From contig JANQEA010000035.1 in NCBI GenBank assembly GCA_028278555.1, positions 340,089 to 404,088 on the forward strand: a stretch of DNA of 64,000 bases, given 5' to 3'. Source of the DNA: Candidatus Bipolaricaulota bacterium. GTDB taxonomy: Bacteria > Bipolaricaulota > Bipolaricaulia > UBA7950 > UBA9294. Positions 44,262 to 53,963 of the stretch are shown here, piece after piece. The notes beneath the pieces are model-generated. The model made no database searches, was not told the DNA's origin, and saw only the letters and a program-made list of their open reading frames with translations. Numbering within the stretch: position 1 is the stretch's first letter; every line of letters begins with the position of its first letter. Made by a program: the position numbers and the translations under genes.

Positions 44262-45392
44262 CTACGCGGAGAGAACCGCAGCTTCCTCCATCTTCGCGAC
44301 AACGTTCACTCCAAACGGACAGCGAGAGGTGCATTGGCCGCAGGCGATGCACTCGGAGGCATCGTGTTCGAGGTCGGCGTACGACGCGCGGAGCTCCTCG
44401 GTCAACTCCTGTCGGCCCTGCTCAAGAAGGGAGATCGTCTGCCCGATGTCGATGTTCGACGGGCACGGCAGGCAGTGGTTGCAGTAGACGCACTCGCCGG
44501 TTGCGAACTGCGCGAACGCTGGGAGGATCGGCGCATAGTCTTTCTCCGCGTCGGTCGCCATGTACACCGCGAGTGCCTCCTCCAGTTCCTCGACCGACTT
44601 GCAGCCGGGCACCGTCGTCGACAGCTCCGGCCGGTCGAGGACGTAGGCCATGCACTTGACCGGCGTGATCTCGGCCGTCAGCTCGTAGTGCGAAGGCGCG
44701 CCGGGCATCTCCTGCCGCCCCATCTGGAAGTCCTGCAGCTCGACGACCCGTTTGTCCCGGAGGAGGCTTCCGCCGCCGTAGACCTTCATGGCCACGAGAC
44801 CGACGTTGTGTTCGGCGCACGCTTTGAGCAGCTGGTCCTTCCCCGGGACCGCGTAGCTGGCGAGATTCACCGGGAACATCAGCACGTCGATCGCACCGCT
44901 CTCGATGACGCGGAGGGCCGTGACGACGTTGTGCGTGCTGAACCCGACGAATCGGGCCTTCCCCTCCTTGACATATGACTGCGCCAGCTCGATCAGCCCA
45001 CCGGGCGCAGCGGCCTTCTCGTAGTCCTCGGGTGCGTTGCAGTTGTGCACGAACAGAACGTCGACGTAGTCCGTCTCCATGCGGGTCAAGTAGTCTTCGA
45101 AGAACTCGGTGCAGACCTGCGGATCGCGCGAGATCGCGTACTGCCCGTCACGCACAGTCGAGCCGAGATGCGCGGTGATGAACGCTTCGTCTCGGCGTCC
45201 GCGGAACGCCGCCCCCATGACATCCCGGAACTCCGGCTGCCCCCAGAACATGTCGACATAGTTGATCCCCCGGTCGAGCGCCGCATGGATGACCGCAACG
45301 GCCTCGTCCTGCGGAAGTCCGAGGAGGAACTCCGTGCCGAGACCGATCTCCGAGACAGAGAGGCCAGCCCGTCCAAGCGTGCGGTGTTTCAC
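44262..45392 (-). CDS. Aldo/keto reductase with C-terminal 4Fe-4S ferredoxin domain
   Basis: The product has 376 aa from GTG 45392, after a strong AAGGAGGT. Residues 1-270 are an AKR barrel: GLSVSEIGLGTEFLLGLP, the DRGINYVDMFWG catalytic Asp/Tyr-region and TDYVDVLFVHNC. Residues 300-370 hold CVYCNHCLPCPSNIDI and CIACGQCTSRCPFGV, ferredoxin-type cysteine sets. Such fusions are common in anaerobes and link NAD(P)H chemistry to ferredoxin. A broken copy of its 5' end lies at 48130-48216. Confidence 0.93.
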   Translation of the reverse strand: MKHRTLGRAGLSVSEIGLGTEFLLGLPQDEAVAVIHAALDRGINYVDMFWGQPEFRDVMGAAFRGRRDEAFITAHLGSTVRDGQYAISRDPQVCTEFFEDYLTRMETDYVDVLFVHNCNAPEDYEKAAAPGGLIELAQSYVKEGKARFVGFSTHNVVTALRVIESGAIDVLMFPVNLASYAVPGKDQLLKACAEHNVGLVAMKVYGGGSLLRDKRVVELQDFQMGRQEMPGAPSHYELTAEITPVKCMAYVLDRPELSTTVPGCKSVEELEEALAVYMATDAEKDYAPILPAFAQFATGECVYCNHCLPCPSNIDIGQTISLLEQGRQELTEELRASYADLEHDASECIACGQCTSRCPFGVNVVAKMEEAAVLSA

Positions 45393-45519
45393 AATGGACC
45401 TCCTTGGTCGATTGGCAAGTGGCTCACAGCCACGAGAGGGGGAGACGACATCGTACTACAAGTTTCCGAACAGCCTCCAGTCGGACCAGCCGAGGCGGAA
45501 GTTCGCTGTCGCTGGAACG

Positions 45520-45974
45520 CTTTGATCCCATCGGATCAAGTCTGTGGCATCGCAAGACTTGTCCCTCAATCCGAACTCTTCCCCGACGTTCTCGGCACGC
45601 TGAGAAGCTTCAAGGCGGCCGGACACGCGCTCGCAATCTGCACCAACGGTGATCAGAACTACGGCGAGGTCATTCTGTGGAAGTTCGAGATGCAAGAGCG
45701 TTTCGACACGATCTGGACCCATGAGGATTGAACTCAGTCGAAGATGGAGATGGTGTCAGAGCTCCGCGTCGAGTAGCCAAATCGGCCCGCTGTGATGGTC
45801 GGGGACCGGTACTACGACATCCAATCCGGCGAAGGGAACAGGTGCTTGGTTGTCGGCGCATCCTACGGCTACGCAAAGCCGGGAGAGCTTGACGACGCGG
45901 GCCACAACATTGCCCGGCTCGCAGAGATCCTTGAGTTGGTTGTCAGAGAACCGGAGGAAAGAGCGACGCGATGA
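45520..45974 (+). pseudogene. HAD-superfamily hydrolase remnant with two in-frame stops
   Basis: One frame reads LFPDVLGTLRSFKAAGHALAICTNGDQNYGE, then RFDTIWTHED, TGA (45729-45731), a short segment, TAG (45774-45776), and resumes PNRPAVMVGDRYYDIQSGEGN to 45974. TNG is HAD motif II and GDRYYD is motif IV. The N-terminal DxDGT part is missing. Frame is kept across both stops, so these are point mutations in a decaying gene, not a frameshift. It lies beside the start of the AKR gene. Confidence 0.8.
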
Positions 45975-46024
45975 CTGCCCGCCGGATCGCCAGGCCAATC
46001 TAGAGCGCGCCACACATGATCGTG

Positions 46025-47017
46025 TTACCACCAACTCGGATCATTACCGTCTTCGACAAGCATGCGCCTATTCGATCCATCAGCCTGCATGATGTAGAGG
46101 GCCCCCGGACCAGTCCCGTTGTCGGCGAAGACGATCTTCTGACTGTCCATCGACCAAGCTAGAGCTGTGTAGCGCTCCTTGTCAAAGGTCAGCTGAGTGA
46201 GATAGGAGCCGTCAGGATTCACGCTCCAGATCTCCCACTCGATGGATCCGCTGGCCTTGCTCGCTCGGGAGAAGATGATCCGGCTTCCATCAGGAGACCA
46301 TCTGGGCCCGTAGCACATCGTGTCTCCGTAGGTCAGGCGAGCAACCCCGGATCCATCACTATTCATGACGTAGAGCTCTGGATGTCTCCAGTGATCCGGT
46401 ATCTGGCTATTCACATAGACAGTGCGTGAGAACACCAGTTTGGTGCCATCTGGTGACCAATCTACGGATTTGCAATCGTCGTTGAAGGTTTCGGGGAAGC
46501 TGAGACGCTGGAGATTGGTGCCATCCTCGTTGACGACGAAGATCACGCCCTCGTGGTCGCAGTAGCCGCCCCAAGGCCAGTTGTACGTGTCGTCGTCGAA
46601 GTAGCCAGGGGCCGCGAGGAATGCGATCCGTTTCCCATCTGGTGACCAAGTCGGCCCCCACATACGCAGCGACTCCTGGAAGGCTCGTTCCAGCGCGATG
46701 TCACTTGCTCGAATCCAGACTCGCCGCACCGTTCTATCCGGCATTGACATGATGTACAAGCCATAGTTCGCGGTCTCGTGCCGAACGAAGACGATCTTCG
46801 TTCCATCCGGAGACCAATCCGGATCACCCTCGGAGATACCGCTCGTTGTGGTCAGCTTCTCGTAGCCTGTTCCCGATGAAGAGATGAGACACAGGTCAGA
46901 GTAGCTGTCGATCACCGTCGTGAACACAATCTGCCTGGCACCGCTCGAACTCAGAGCAGCGCACGCCAGAGCCAGCAGAGCTACGAGAGTCCCAACCGAG
47001 ATCATGTGTTTTCGCAT
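46025..47017 (-). CDS. Secreted TolB-like WD40/PD40 beta-propeller protein
   Basis: The start is ATG 47017 (AGGAGG upstream), giving 330 aa with a signal peptide (ISVGTLVALLALACAALSS). At least five PD40 blades show the DWSPDGTKIVF consensus: DPDWSPDGTKIVF, GPTWSPDGKRIAF, SVDWSPDGTKLVF, GPRWSPDGSRIIF and a worn LAWSMDSQKIVF. TolB-like propellers bind partner proteins in the periplasm; no Tol genes are near. It stands alone with a good promoter. Confidence 0.92.
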   Translation of the reverse strand: MRKHMISVGTLVALLALACAALSSSGARQIVFTTVIDSYSDLCLISSSGTGYEKLTTTSGISEGDPDWSPDGTKIVFVRHETANYGLYIMSMPDRTVRRVWIRASDIALERAFQESLRMWGPTWSPDGKRIAFLAAPGYFDDDTYNWPWGGYCDHEGVIFVVNEDGTNLQRLSFPETFNDDCKSVDWSPDGTKLVFSRTVYVNSQIPDHWRHPELYVMNSDGSGVARLTYGDTMCYGPRWSPDGSRIIFSRASKASGSIEWEIWSVNPDGSYLTQLTFDKERYTALAWSMDSQKIVFADNGTGPGALYIMQADGSNRRMLVEDGNDPSWW

Positions 47018-47054
47018 GACGAATGCCTCCTCGCTGCACAGGTGAATTCGTCTT

Positions 47055-47083
47055 ATTATGTCGCGCAAAAAACTGATAGTCAA
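47055..47083 (-). promoter_or_regulatory. Sigma-70 promoter of the TolB-like gene
   Basis: On the minus strand TTGACT (47083-47078) and CATAAT (47060-47055) are 17 bases apart, about 40 bases before the start codon. It is AT-rich and close to consensus. Confidence 0.7.
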
Positions 47084-47377
47084 CCAGTCTTCTTATACTA
47101 ATATATCGGCTAAGTCGAGACCATGTGGCGCGCCGACGCAATCGGAGTCGCTGACCCGAAGCATAGGGATGTGAAAGGAATCTCCGCTACGCATGGCGGC
47201 GGCTTCTCGAGCATTGAAGCGCTTCAGGTATTGACAGCGAGGGATGTCTTCGGAAAACGCTTGGTCCTGACCTATGATTGCGAAGTGGGGGTTGATTACG
47301 GACTCGGATGAGAGCAGCTGCGCTCCAGCGCGTGCGCATCGGCTTCCCGAGGCTTCGTCGCGGGCGGCTACGCGGCC

Positions 47378-47705
47378 CTAGGGGAAGCGAATCGCGAAGC
47401 GGCAATCATCGCCGTCCCGGATGACCGAGCCGAGCAGCTCGACCTCCACATCCTCGCCGGTCGCCTGGCCGAAGAGCTCCTTCAGCCAGCCTTTCGAGTA
47501 CTCGCAGTACTCTTCCGGAGGGAACTCCCTTGAAGTGGTGGTAGAACCAGCGCGGATAGACGACGTTGATTGTGTCGTCACCGATTTCGAGCATGCCGAA
47601 GATCTCGTTGAACTCAGCCAGGAGGGGGTCAACGCGCTTCGTCTTTCGATAGATCTTCTTCGCCTTCTCGATCACTCCCTTTGGCGCATTTCCTTCCCCG
47701 CGCAT
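47378..47705 (-). pseudogene. Frameshifted small gene of unknown family
   Basis: One frame gives MRGEGNAPKGVIEKAKKIYR and on to YPRWFYHHFKG; near 47525 it breaks, and the adjacent frame continues EFPPEEYCEYSKGWLKELFG to VIRDGDDCRFAIRFP. Joined, they make one protein of about 108 aa. The end resembles small ligand-binding hydrocarbon-sensing (V4R-like) or thiazoline-hydrolase-type C-termini, but weakly. A 2-base loss or 1-base gain explains the break. Its neighbours are also decayed. Confidence 0.55.
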
Positions 47706-48129
47706 CGAGAATCTTCCTGGCCCGTGGTGTTCTCATCAATCCCGTCGACGACCTTGCGAAGCCGCTCCATCGTCTGGCTGCTCACGATTCCCCCTCGTCA
47801 GTTGGCGCGATGCATCTTTAGCCCGGAACCGAGGAAGGGCAGGCCAAGGCCTACGTTGCTGCAACCAGCCTCCGAGAGGTACAAGCGAGTGTGGAGAGGA
47901 CTGGAGCCCACTCTGTAAAGGCCGGGCTTCGATACTCGAACTCCATGAGTGCGGCCACATGGGTTCAAGTGCAGAACGGCTTCGAGTAGCCACCGGACCC
48001 CTCCTGGCCAGAGAATCGCAGGACCCTCAATGCCGGAGTCGGCGCTGTGATGAGATGCGAGCAATACCCGCAAGATGCTGACATGGATGGCGGGAGAGAT
48101 GCGCTTGCTGCTCGAGGCATGGTAGGTGC
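47706..48129. other. Gene-free stretch in the decay zone
   Basis: No ORF here has coding character, and I see no repeat, hairpin with T-tract or RNA signature. It separates a frameshifted gene from the AKR fragment and is probably degraded former coding DNA. Confidence 0.4.
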
Positions 48130-48216
48130 GTTCTGCGGGAGGCCGAGGAGGAACTCCGCGCCGAGGCCGATATCCGAGACGGAGAACTCCGTCCGTCCAA
48201 GCATGCGGTGCTTCAC
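48130..48216 (-). pseudogene. Duplicated 5' end of the aldo/keto reductase gene
   Basis: From GTG 48216 the frame reads VKHRMLGRTEFSVSDIGLG then AEFLLGLPQN, against VKHRTLGRAGLSVSEIGLG then TEFLLGLPQD in the intact gene; similarity then stops. The upstream region is also shared: the AAGGAGGT site, then TGGCTCACAGCCACGAG, and weaker matches to about 48395. So promoter, leader and about 28 codons were duplicated or left behind by a deletion. Confidence 0.85.
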
Positions 48217-48489
48217 AATGGACCTCCTTGGTCGATGGACAAGTGGCTCACAGCCACGAGAGGGGGGAGATCCGATGATACCCCGAATCAGCTGAGGGCT
48301 GCCACTCAGATCGACGGTAGCAACGGGCCGTCCTGATCGAGAGACCCCGACCTCATCGGATGAATGGACATGACGTCGCAAGACCTGGTCCCTGCTTTGT
48401 GATTGTAGTTTCGCGGTCCCGAGCAATGCGGCAACAGAGAATCTAGCCCGGACGCTGAACCTGCAATCGGTGCCTGGTTCGGCTTCGGG

Positions 48490-51400
48490 TTACTTGCGCA
48501 GCAGCTCTCCCAATGAGAGTGCGGCCGAGAAGCTGAGCTTGCTGTCCTCCGGTGATTCTTCGAAGGAGTACGCCGCGTCGACGTACAGTCCCGCTACGCC
48601 GATCCCCGTACCCACAGTGAAGTACTGGCCCTGAGGACTGTCAGTCAGCACCACACCACCGCGTAGTGCCCACCAGTCGAACAACTTGAGTTCAGCGCCA
48701 ACGTGCGCATCACCGAGGTCAGATCCATCGAAATCAATGTCAGCAGCGAACACCAACTTGCCGCCGGCAGGATTCATCGTTAGCCCGAGCTTGTAGGATC
48801 CCGAAACGACGTCGGTCGCTCCGCCGTCCCACTCTAGCTTCGTGCCGCCCACGTCAGATGCAAGCCCGCCGATCACGAGTCCCTCTCCGAGATTCACCAG
48901 CAACCCAAGGTCAAACCCAAAACCAGCGGCCGAATCACCGAAACCACTCTCTAGTAGGTAGTATTTCACGTTCGCGCCCACCGTGGCAACGCCCAGCACG
49001 CTTGTCGACAAGGACCCGATGATCGATGTGAACGTCAGCCCCACATCGCCTTCCCATCCTTCGCCAGGCAAGTCGATCCATTCTTCCTCGAAAGCGAAGC
49101 CACGGGAGGCCCGTTCCCAGCCCAGGCCGAGTTCAAGAGCGTCGGATGTTGTCGCTACCCCAACGTACTGATGCGTAGTCAGCGGCTCGAACAGGACCGC
49201 CGGCCATCCCACCAGACTCGTGTCGTCCAGATGGGCCTGCATTGCAGGACGCCATGCCGACGCTCCTTTCGCTTCATCCACCACGGGAACAAAGGCACCT
49301 CCCATGGCCCGTGAACGCGCGTCAGGTCCCAATGTGACGTACCACGTCTTCGGGCCGGGGATTTCCGCGTGGGAGGGGAGGTCCAGCACGTAGTCCTCCA
49401 CCTCTCCAAAGAGGGCTCCACCTCTCTCGAAGCTCATCCTGCGGGAGGCTTCGGTAGCGTGCGCAACTCCAGCGTCAATCCATCTCTTTGCGGTGACACC
49501 CCCGGAATCCGGGATCGTCCCGTCGGAGAGTTCAGCATACGAGAGGCGAATGCGCACCCAGAACCGTCCGGGAACCTTGACCTTGACTGGTGCTTTGAAC
49601 TTCCACGTATAGGTCTTGTGGTCTATGCCCGCCGACTGGACGATGGGTTCCGAATTGTCCCAAACGCCGTTGTGATTCACGTCCTTGAACGGCTCGCCCA
49701 GCGTATAGTGGTGGTCCTTCCCAAACGTCTCAGGGGCTATGCGCCTGTCTCTTGCCACCCACTCGTTGGACGTTGTTGATGTATCCCACTTCTGATCTTG
49801 GTTCCAATCCACGAAGATATTGACAACGAGTGGCCGCGTTCCACGAGGATCCTCGTCGACCAAGCCGTCGCCATCGTCGTCGGTGCCATCGATTGGATCC
49901 TCATTCAGCTTTCCATCTCGGTCGTCATCAACCTCGGTCGCGTAGTAGCGTCCTCTTCCTCCACTCCAGGGCGGGGTAGACCAAACATCGAATGCCTGAT
50001 CGACAGGGCTCGATGGGCTCGAACTCGTGACCTTCATCAGATCAGGACCGTCTTCTCCATCCTTCCCATCTCCGTCCTCATCTACATTGTCGGCGTGGGG
50101 GTCCTCATCTGTCTTGCCATCGCCATCATTGTCGAGACCCATGAGATCGTAGCCGCGGGAGGCTATCGAACTCTGGACCGTGAATGTGACTGTCAGCAAG
50201 CCGGTCGTCTCGTCGTACGAAACGCTTGCCTCGTCGGCGATGTCGTGATCTTCGCTGAGACATCCAGGGTCGCCAAGATTCGGCGGAACGCCGCGATGCG
50301 TGTCCTCATCCGCCGAGGACGTCACTGCGGACAGACATGCGTTGATCTCGCGCGTCCTCGCGTCCTGTAACCATTCTCCATAGATGTCCAGGTGTCTCGC
50401 CCCTTGACTGGATTTGCGAGTCGGATAGTTGCCCGTGCCGTTGTCAGGCGCGTCACCGAAGTCCGATCCGATCAGGTAATCTTCCACTTCTCCGAAGCGG
50501 GCGGCGCCTTTCGTCAAGTCCAGATCGAAGAAATGGCGCACGAAGCTGCGCGGATCGGTTCGTCCGACATCCTGGCGGTAGTCCAAGCGGAACCGAGCCC
50601 ACAGTCTTCCCCGTCCAATCGTTGCCGGGACGTCAAACTCCGCTCGGTACGTCGTCCACCCGGGCCGAGAGCCTGTCGATCCGGACTCGCGTCTGATGGT
50701 CGTGGAGGGCTTCCGATTTCCGATGACCCGCCAGGAGGCCGCCGTGGGCACGATGGACAGCCCGTCGATGACATGCTCTTCGCCCTCTTCCCACTGCCCG
50801 TTCGTGTCCCAATCGATCCACCCGTTGACGAAGAGCGCCCGCAACCCTGAGACGTTGTAGCGGCCGCTGTCGAGAGGATCTGAAACACATACGGTGAACT
50901 CGACGATTCCCCTTCCACCCGGCGCGTACGTGAGGGGGTAGAAGACGACGCCGTCATCGTATCGATCGAGGTCTTGCGCCGCGCGGTCTACCCGCACGTT
51001 CTCAACCCCATCCGGATCGGGCGCTTCCGTTGGATTCTGCTCCGGGCTGACGGACTGGACTTGCGGGCGTGAGGGTCTGCCGAACCACTCGAGATTTGAG
51101 TTGAGGTGGCGCGCGCCGTCGCCCTCGGGCCGACGCCTGGACGGCTCGTATTCTACGGGGTAGCTGAGAGGGGCGTCGCCGAAGTCGGGCGGAGTGATCT
51201 CGAAGACGAAGTCGTCGAACACAACGCCCGGAACGTTCTGGATGCCGCTACGCATCAGCTCGAGGCTCTTCTTATCCACCGCCAACTGGAAGAACGGAGC
51301 ATCCTCCGCCGTCTCGTCTGGTCGCCTGAGACTGAGAGTCGACATCGGGTCGCGGACGAGATCATCCTGTTCGATGCTGAATGTCATGACGTACTCTCCA

Positions 51401-53790
51401 CCGCTGTTGCCGACCGGGACGACACCACTCGTCGGATCCTCGCCGGGGACGCCAGTCCGCATGATCTGATCCGACCGAACTCCTCTGTAGGCTGTGATCT
51501 GTTTTGAGCTTGCCTGCGTCTTTCCCGCGCTGGGGAACGGGTTTGGTTGTGTGTCGCGGGCCTCCAGAAGCTGGTCGTCATTCAGCCAAACGGTTGCGCC
51601 AAACACGCTCGTGATGATCCGGAATCCGTACCAGTCCGTGTCCTCGTGATCAATGAGTCTTTCGCGGAGGCTGTCCGGTATGTAGACGGGGCTTTCCTTC
51701 GCCAGTCCCCCGTTGGCCACCGATAGAAGCGCCTTCCAGACATTGATCCGTCCGTTCCCGAACTCCGGATCGCGGTAGGTCTTGCCCAGATCATCTGCCG
51801 TGGTTTCGATCATCACGATGATCTCGTGAGGAGTCAGCCTCTCATCGGCGGGTCTCATGTTCCTGTCGAGGTAGATCATCTCCGCGGCAAGGCCGGCCAC
51901 CGCCGGAGCAGCAAAGGAAGTGCCTGAGATGATCCTGAGTGAACCGCCGCGGTCCGGCAAGATGCACTCGCCCCCCGGGGCGACGACAGAGGTGTTTTTT
52001 CCGAAGTTGCTGAAGCCGCTGCGCTGCTCGGGCCCTCTGAGTTGGACGGCAGGTTGGCCTGGCTGTGTCGTCTCGGTCCCTCGCAATTCGCTGCTTCCCA
52101 CTGCGACCACCAGAGGACTAGCCGCATGGCGGAGCGCGTAGTGCGGCGCGAAGGTCGCCGGCCACATGTCATCGCTGACATCGTCTCCAGTGTTCCCCAA
52201 CGATGCCACCCAGATCTTTTCCGCTGCGCGTGCTGCTGCCACCACATCCACAGAAGCGTCTTCAACCTGAATCCTCGCATTCCGAAACTGCTTCCTGTTG
52301 ACCTCCTCATTCCATCCAAAGGACGTGTTGATGACGTCGACGCCTGCGTCTCGCGTGGCGGCAAGGACTCCGTAGGCTTCATCGGCGAAGTTGACCTCGC
52401 GACTAGGATTCAAGAGTTGAATAACAAAAGTGTGTCTGATGGGCCGAATGCGAACGTCCTTCCCGATCCCAAGCGCCAACGTCCCCCTCGCTGCAGCAGC
52501 AGCGGTCACGGAGGTTCCATGGCCGTTAGTCCGATCGGCAATGTCGCCGATATCAAGGTTGAGTGCGACTGGGGCCCCCGCGTTGGTGGTCTGGATGCCG
52601 TTTGCGTCAAAGCGTATGACGGGATGTGCGGGAGAACTCCGTAGATCCGATACGTTGAAGATCGCACGGCACGGTATTCCGGCGGCGGTTAGGGCATTCG
52701 GGTTGGTTCCGGGAGGCGGCCCTCCGCACGGATCGATTCCGTTCCCGAGCCCGCTGTCGATAATGGCTAGGCCGGCCTGCTCATCGCGCCATGCGCTCCC
52801 CATTCCGTCCCGGATCACCTGCACGAGGCGATGCCCTGCAAACGTGTCCATCAGGAAGTGGTAGCGATGGATGCGCAGCTGGTTTGTGTCGTCGGGTCCA
52901 TCGAAGTCGAAACAGCCATGCACCCCGCTGCCGCCCGTGCAACGGGCTCCGGCGGAGGACCTGTAGCTTGCACGCAATGCGGCAGGCATGTCCTCTCCCG
53001 CCACGCGATGGGTCTCCAGGACAACATCAGGGAGCGCGGCTTGCAGTATCCCTATGCGCTCGCACGCAAGCCTACATGCCATAGCCAACGGGTCTTCTCC
53101 ACTGGTTATCTCGGCTCGAATCAACTGAATCGGTACTCCGTTGCCCACAGGCCGGAGCCTTTCGCGCCGTAGGAGTTCGTTGATCGCTGAAATGCGCCCC
53201 GAAGGCGAAGCCGTCTCAAGGGGGGCTTCATCGTCGAAGTTGAGCACAAGGATTCCCTCGGCAAACTCCACTCCGTCCACCTCGACAACGCCCGAGGCCG
53301 GTCTGGCGGAGACGACCAGCGTGTCGTCGTCGTAGTTGAGCATGCTGGCAGTCTCGGAGATGGTCAGGAACTCGGGTGTTCCCGCGGTTGCTGTCGGCGC
53401 GTGAAGAGTGACCGTAACGCTGATCGTGTTGCTGTCAATGCGAACCGGGATCCGGGCTTCCGCTCTCCTTCCTGGAGACATCCAGCCTTGCTGGAAGGCA
53501 CCTGTGATGTCAGTTTGGTAATCCGAGCCGGTGAGAAGGACCTTGACCTCGGCAATCTCGTATTCGTCCGCGACTGCGAATTCGATCCCCACAACCGGCG
53601 TTGCGGTTGGGACGATGGAGTAGTTCAGCGGTCTGAATCCCTCTTCCGTGAAGACCTCAATCGTGATGCCCATTGTCACATCGTTCGCGGGGACACCCGT
53701 GTCCAGGAGCGCCGCGCCCGCAAACCAGCTAGCCAGTCCCAACCCGCATACGAGAACCGTTCCGACCGACACCCGCAGGACGTATCTCAT
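48490..53790 (-). CDS. Giant secreted protein: subtilisin-like protease, GEVED repeats, Ca-loop region, PorV-like barrel
   Basis: The start is ATG 53790 after GGGAGGAGG; the product has 1766 aa. A signal helix (GTVLVCGLGLASWFAGAAL) opens it. The S8 domain spans about 340-690, with Asp345 in IIDSGLG, His424 in NGHGTS and Ser625 in SGTSFAAPAVAG. Two GEVED modules end near 1100 and 1462 (FGEVEDY). Between them are Asp-rich DxDGDG loops (about 1220-1315) like thrombospondin-3 calcium sites. Residues 1483-1766 match PorV/UPF0164 barrels: DARSRAMGGAFVPVVDEAKG, then alternating strands. It looks like a protease tethered to the outer membrane by its own barrel. There is no similar neighbour. Confidence 0.85.
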   Translation of the reverse strand: MRYVLRVSVGTVLVCGLGLASWFAGAALLDTGVPANDVTMGITIEVFTEEGFRPLNYSIVPTATPVVGIEFAVADEYEIAEVKVLLTGSDYQTDITGAFQQGWMSPGRRAEARIPVRIDSNTISVTVTLHAPTATAGTPEFLTISETASMLNYDDDTLVVSARPASGVVEVDGVEFAEGILVLNFDDEAPLETASPSGRISAINELLRRERLRPVGNGVPIQLIRAEITSGEDPLAMACRLACERIGILQAALPDVVLETHRVAGEDMPAALRASYRSSAGARCTGGSGVHGCFDFDGPDDTNQLRIHRYHFLMDTFAGHRLVQVIRDGMGSAWRDEQAGLAIIDSGLGNGIDPCGGPPPGTNPNALTAAGIPCRAIFNVSDLRSSPAHPVIRFDANGIQTTNAGAPVALNLDIGDIADRTNGHGTSVTAAAAARGTLALGIGKDVRIRPIRHTFVIQLLNPSREVNFADEAYGVLAATRDAGVDVINTSFGWNEEVNRKQFRNARIQVEDASVDVVAAARAAEKIWVASLGNTGDDVSDDMWPATFAPHYALRHAASPLVVAVGSSELRGTETTQPGQPAVQLRGPEQRSGFSNFGKNTSVVAPGGECILPDRGGSLRIISGTSFAAPAVAGLAAEMIYLDRNMRPADERLTPHEIIVMIETTADDLGKTYRDPEFGNGRINVWKALLSVANGGLAKESPVYIPDSLRERLIDHEDTDWYGFRIITSVFGATVWLNDDQLLEARDTQPNPFPSAGKTQASSKQITAYRGVRSDQIMRTGVPGEDPTSGVVPVGNSGGEYVMTFSIEQDDLVRDPMSTLSLRRPDETAEDAPFFQLAVDKKSLELMRSGIQNVPGVVFDDFVFEITPPDFGDAPLSYPVEYEPSRRRPEGDGARHLNSNLEWFGRPSRPQVQSVSPEQNPTEAPDPDGVENVRVDRAAQDLDRYDDGVVFYPLTYAPGGRGIVEFTVCVSDPLDSGRYNVSGLRALFVNGWIDWDTNGQWEEGEEHVIDGLSIVPTAASWRVIGNRKPSTTIRRESGSTGSRPGWTTYRAEFDVPATIGRGRLWARFRLDYRQDVGRTDPRSFVRHFFDLDLTKGAARFGEVEDYLIGSDFGDAPDNGTGNYPTRKSSQGARHLDIYGEWLQDARTREINACLSAVTSSADEDTHRGVPPNLGDPGCLSEDHDIADEASVSYDETTGLLTVTFTVQSSIASRGYDLMGLDNDGDGKTDEDPHADNVDEDGDGKDGEDGPDLMKVTSSSPSSPVDQAFDVWSTPPWSGGRGRYYATEVDDDRDGKLNEDPIDGTDDDGDGLVDEDPRGTRPLVVNIFVDWNQDQKWDTSTTSNEWVARDRRIAPETFGKDHHYTLGEPFKDVNHNGVWDNSEPIVQSAGIDHKTYTWKFKAPVKVKVPGRFWVRIRLSYAELSDGTIPDSGGVTAKRWIDAGVAHATEASRRMSFERGGALFGEVEDYVLDLPSHAEIPGPKTWYVTLGPDARSRAMGGAFVPVVDEAKGASAWRPAMQAHLDDTSLVGWPAVLFEPLTTHQYVGVATTSDALELGLGWERASRGFAFEEEWIDLPGEGWEGDVGLTFTSIIGSLSTSVLGVATVGANVKYYLLESGFGDSAAGFGFDLGLLVNLGEGLVIGGLASDVGGTKLEWDGGATDVVSGSYKLGLTMNPAGGKLVFAADIDFDGSDLGDAHVGAELKLFDWWALRGGVVLTDSPQGQYFTVGTGIGVAGLYVDAAYSFEESPEDSKLSFSAALSLGELLRK

Positions 53791-53963
53791 GGCCGTACCT
53801 CCTCCCGATGTGCAGGCAGCGAGCATCGGGAGGAGAGCCTACAGCGGTGATGGAGAATCCGTCAAACATGATGGGTTTGAAGTTCAACTACGAAGACAGA
53901 TGGTGTATGCGGGCATCAGCCGCAACGGACGCAAGTCCGCTCTCGCGAACGTGCTGCTCTCTC

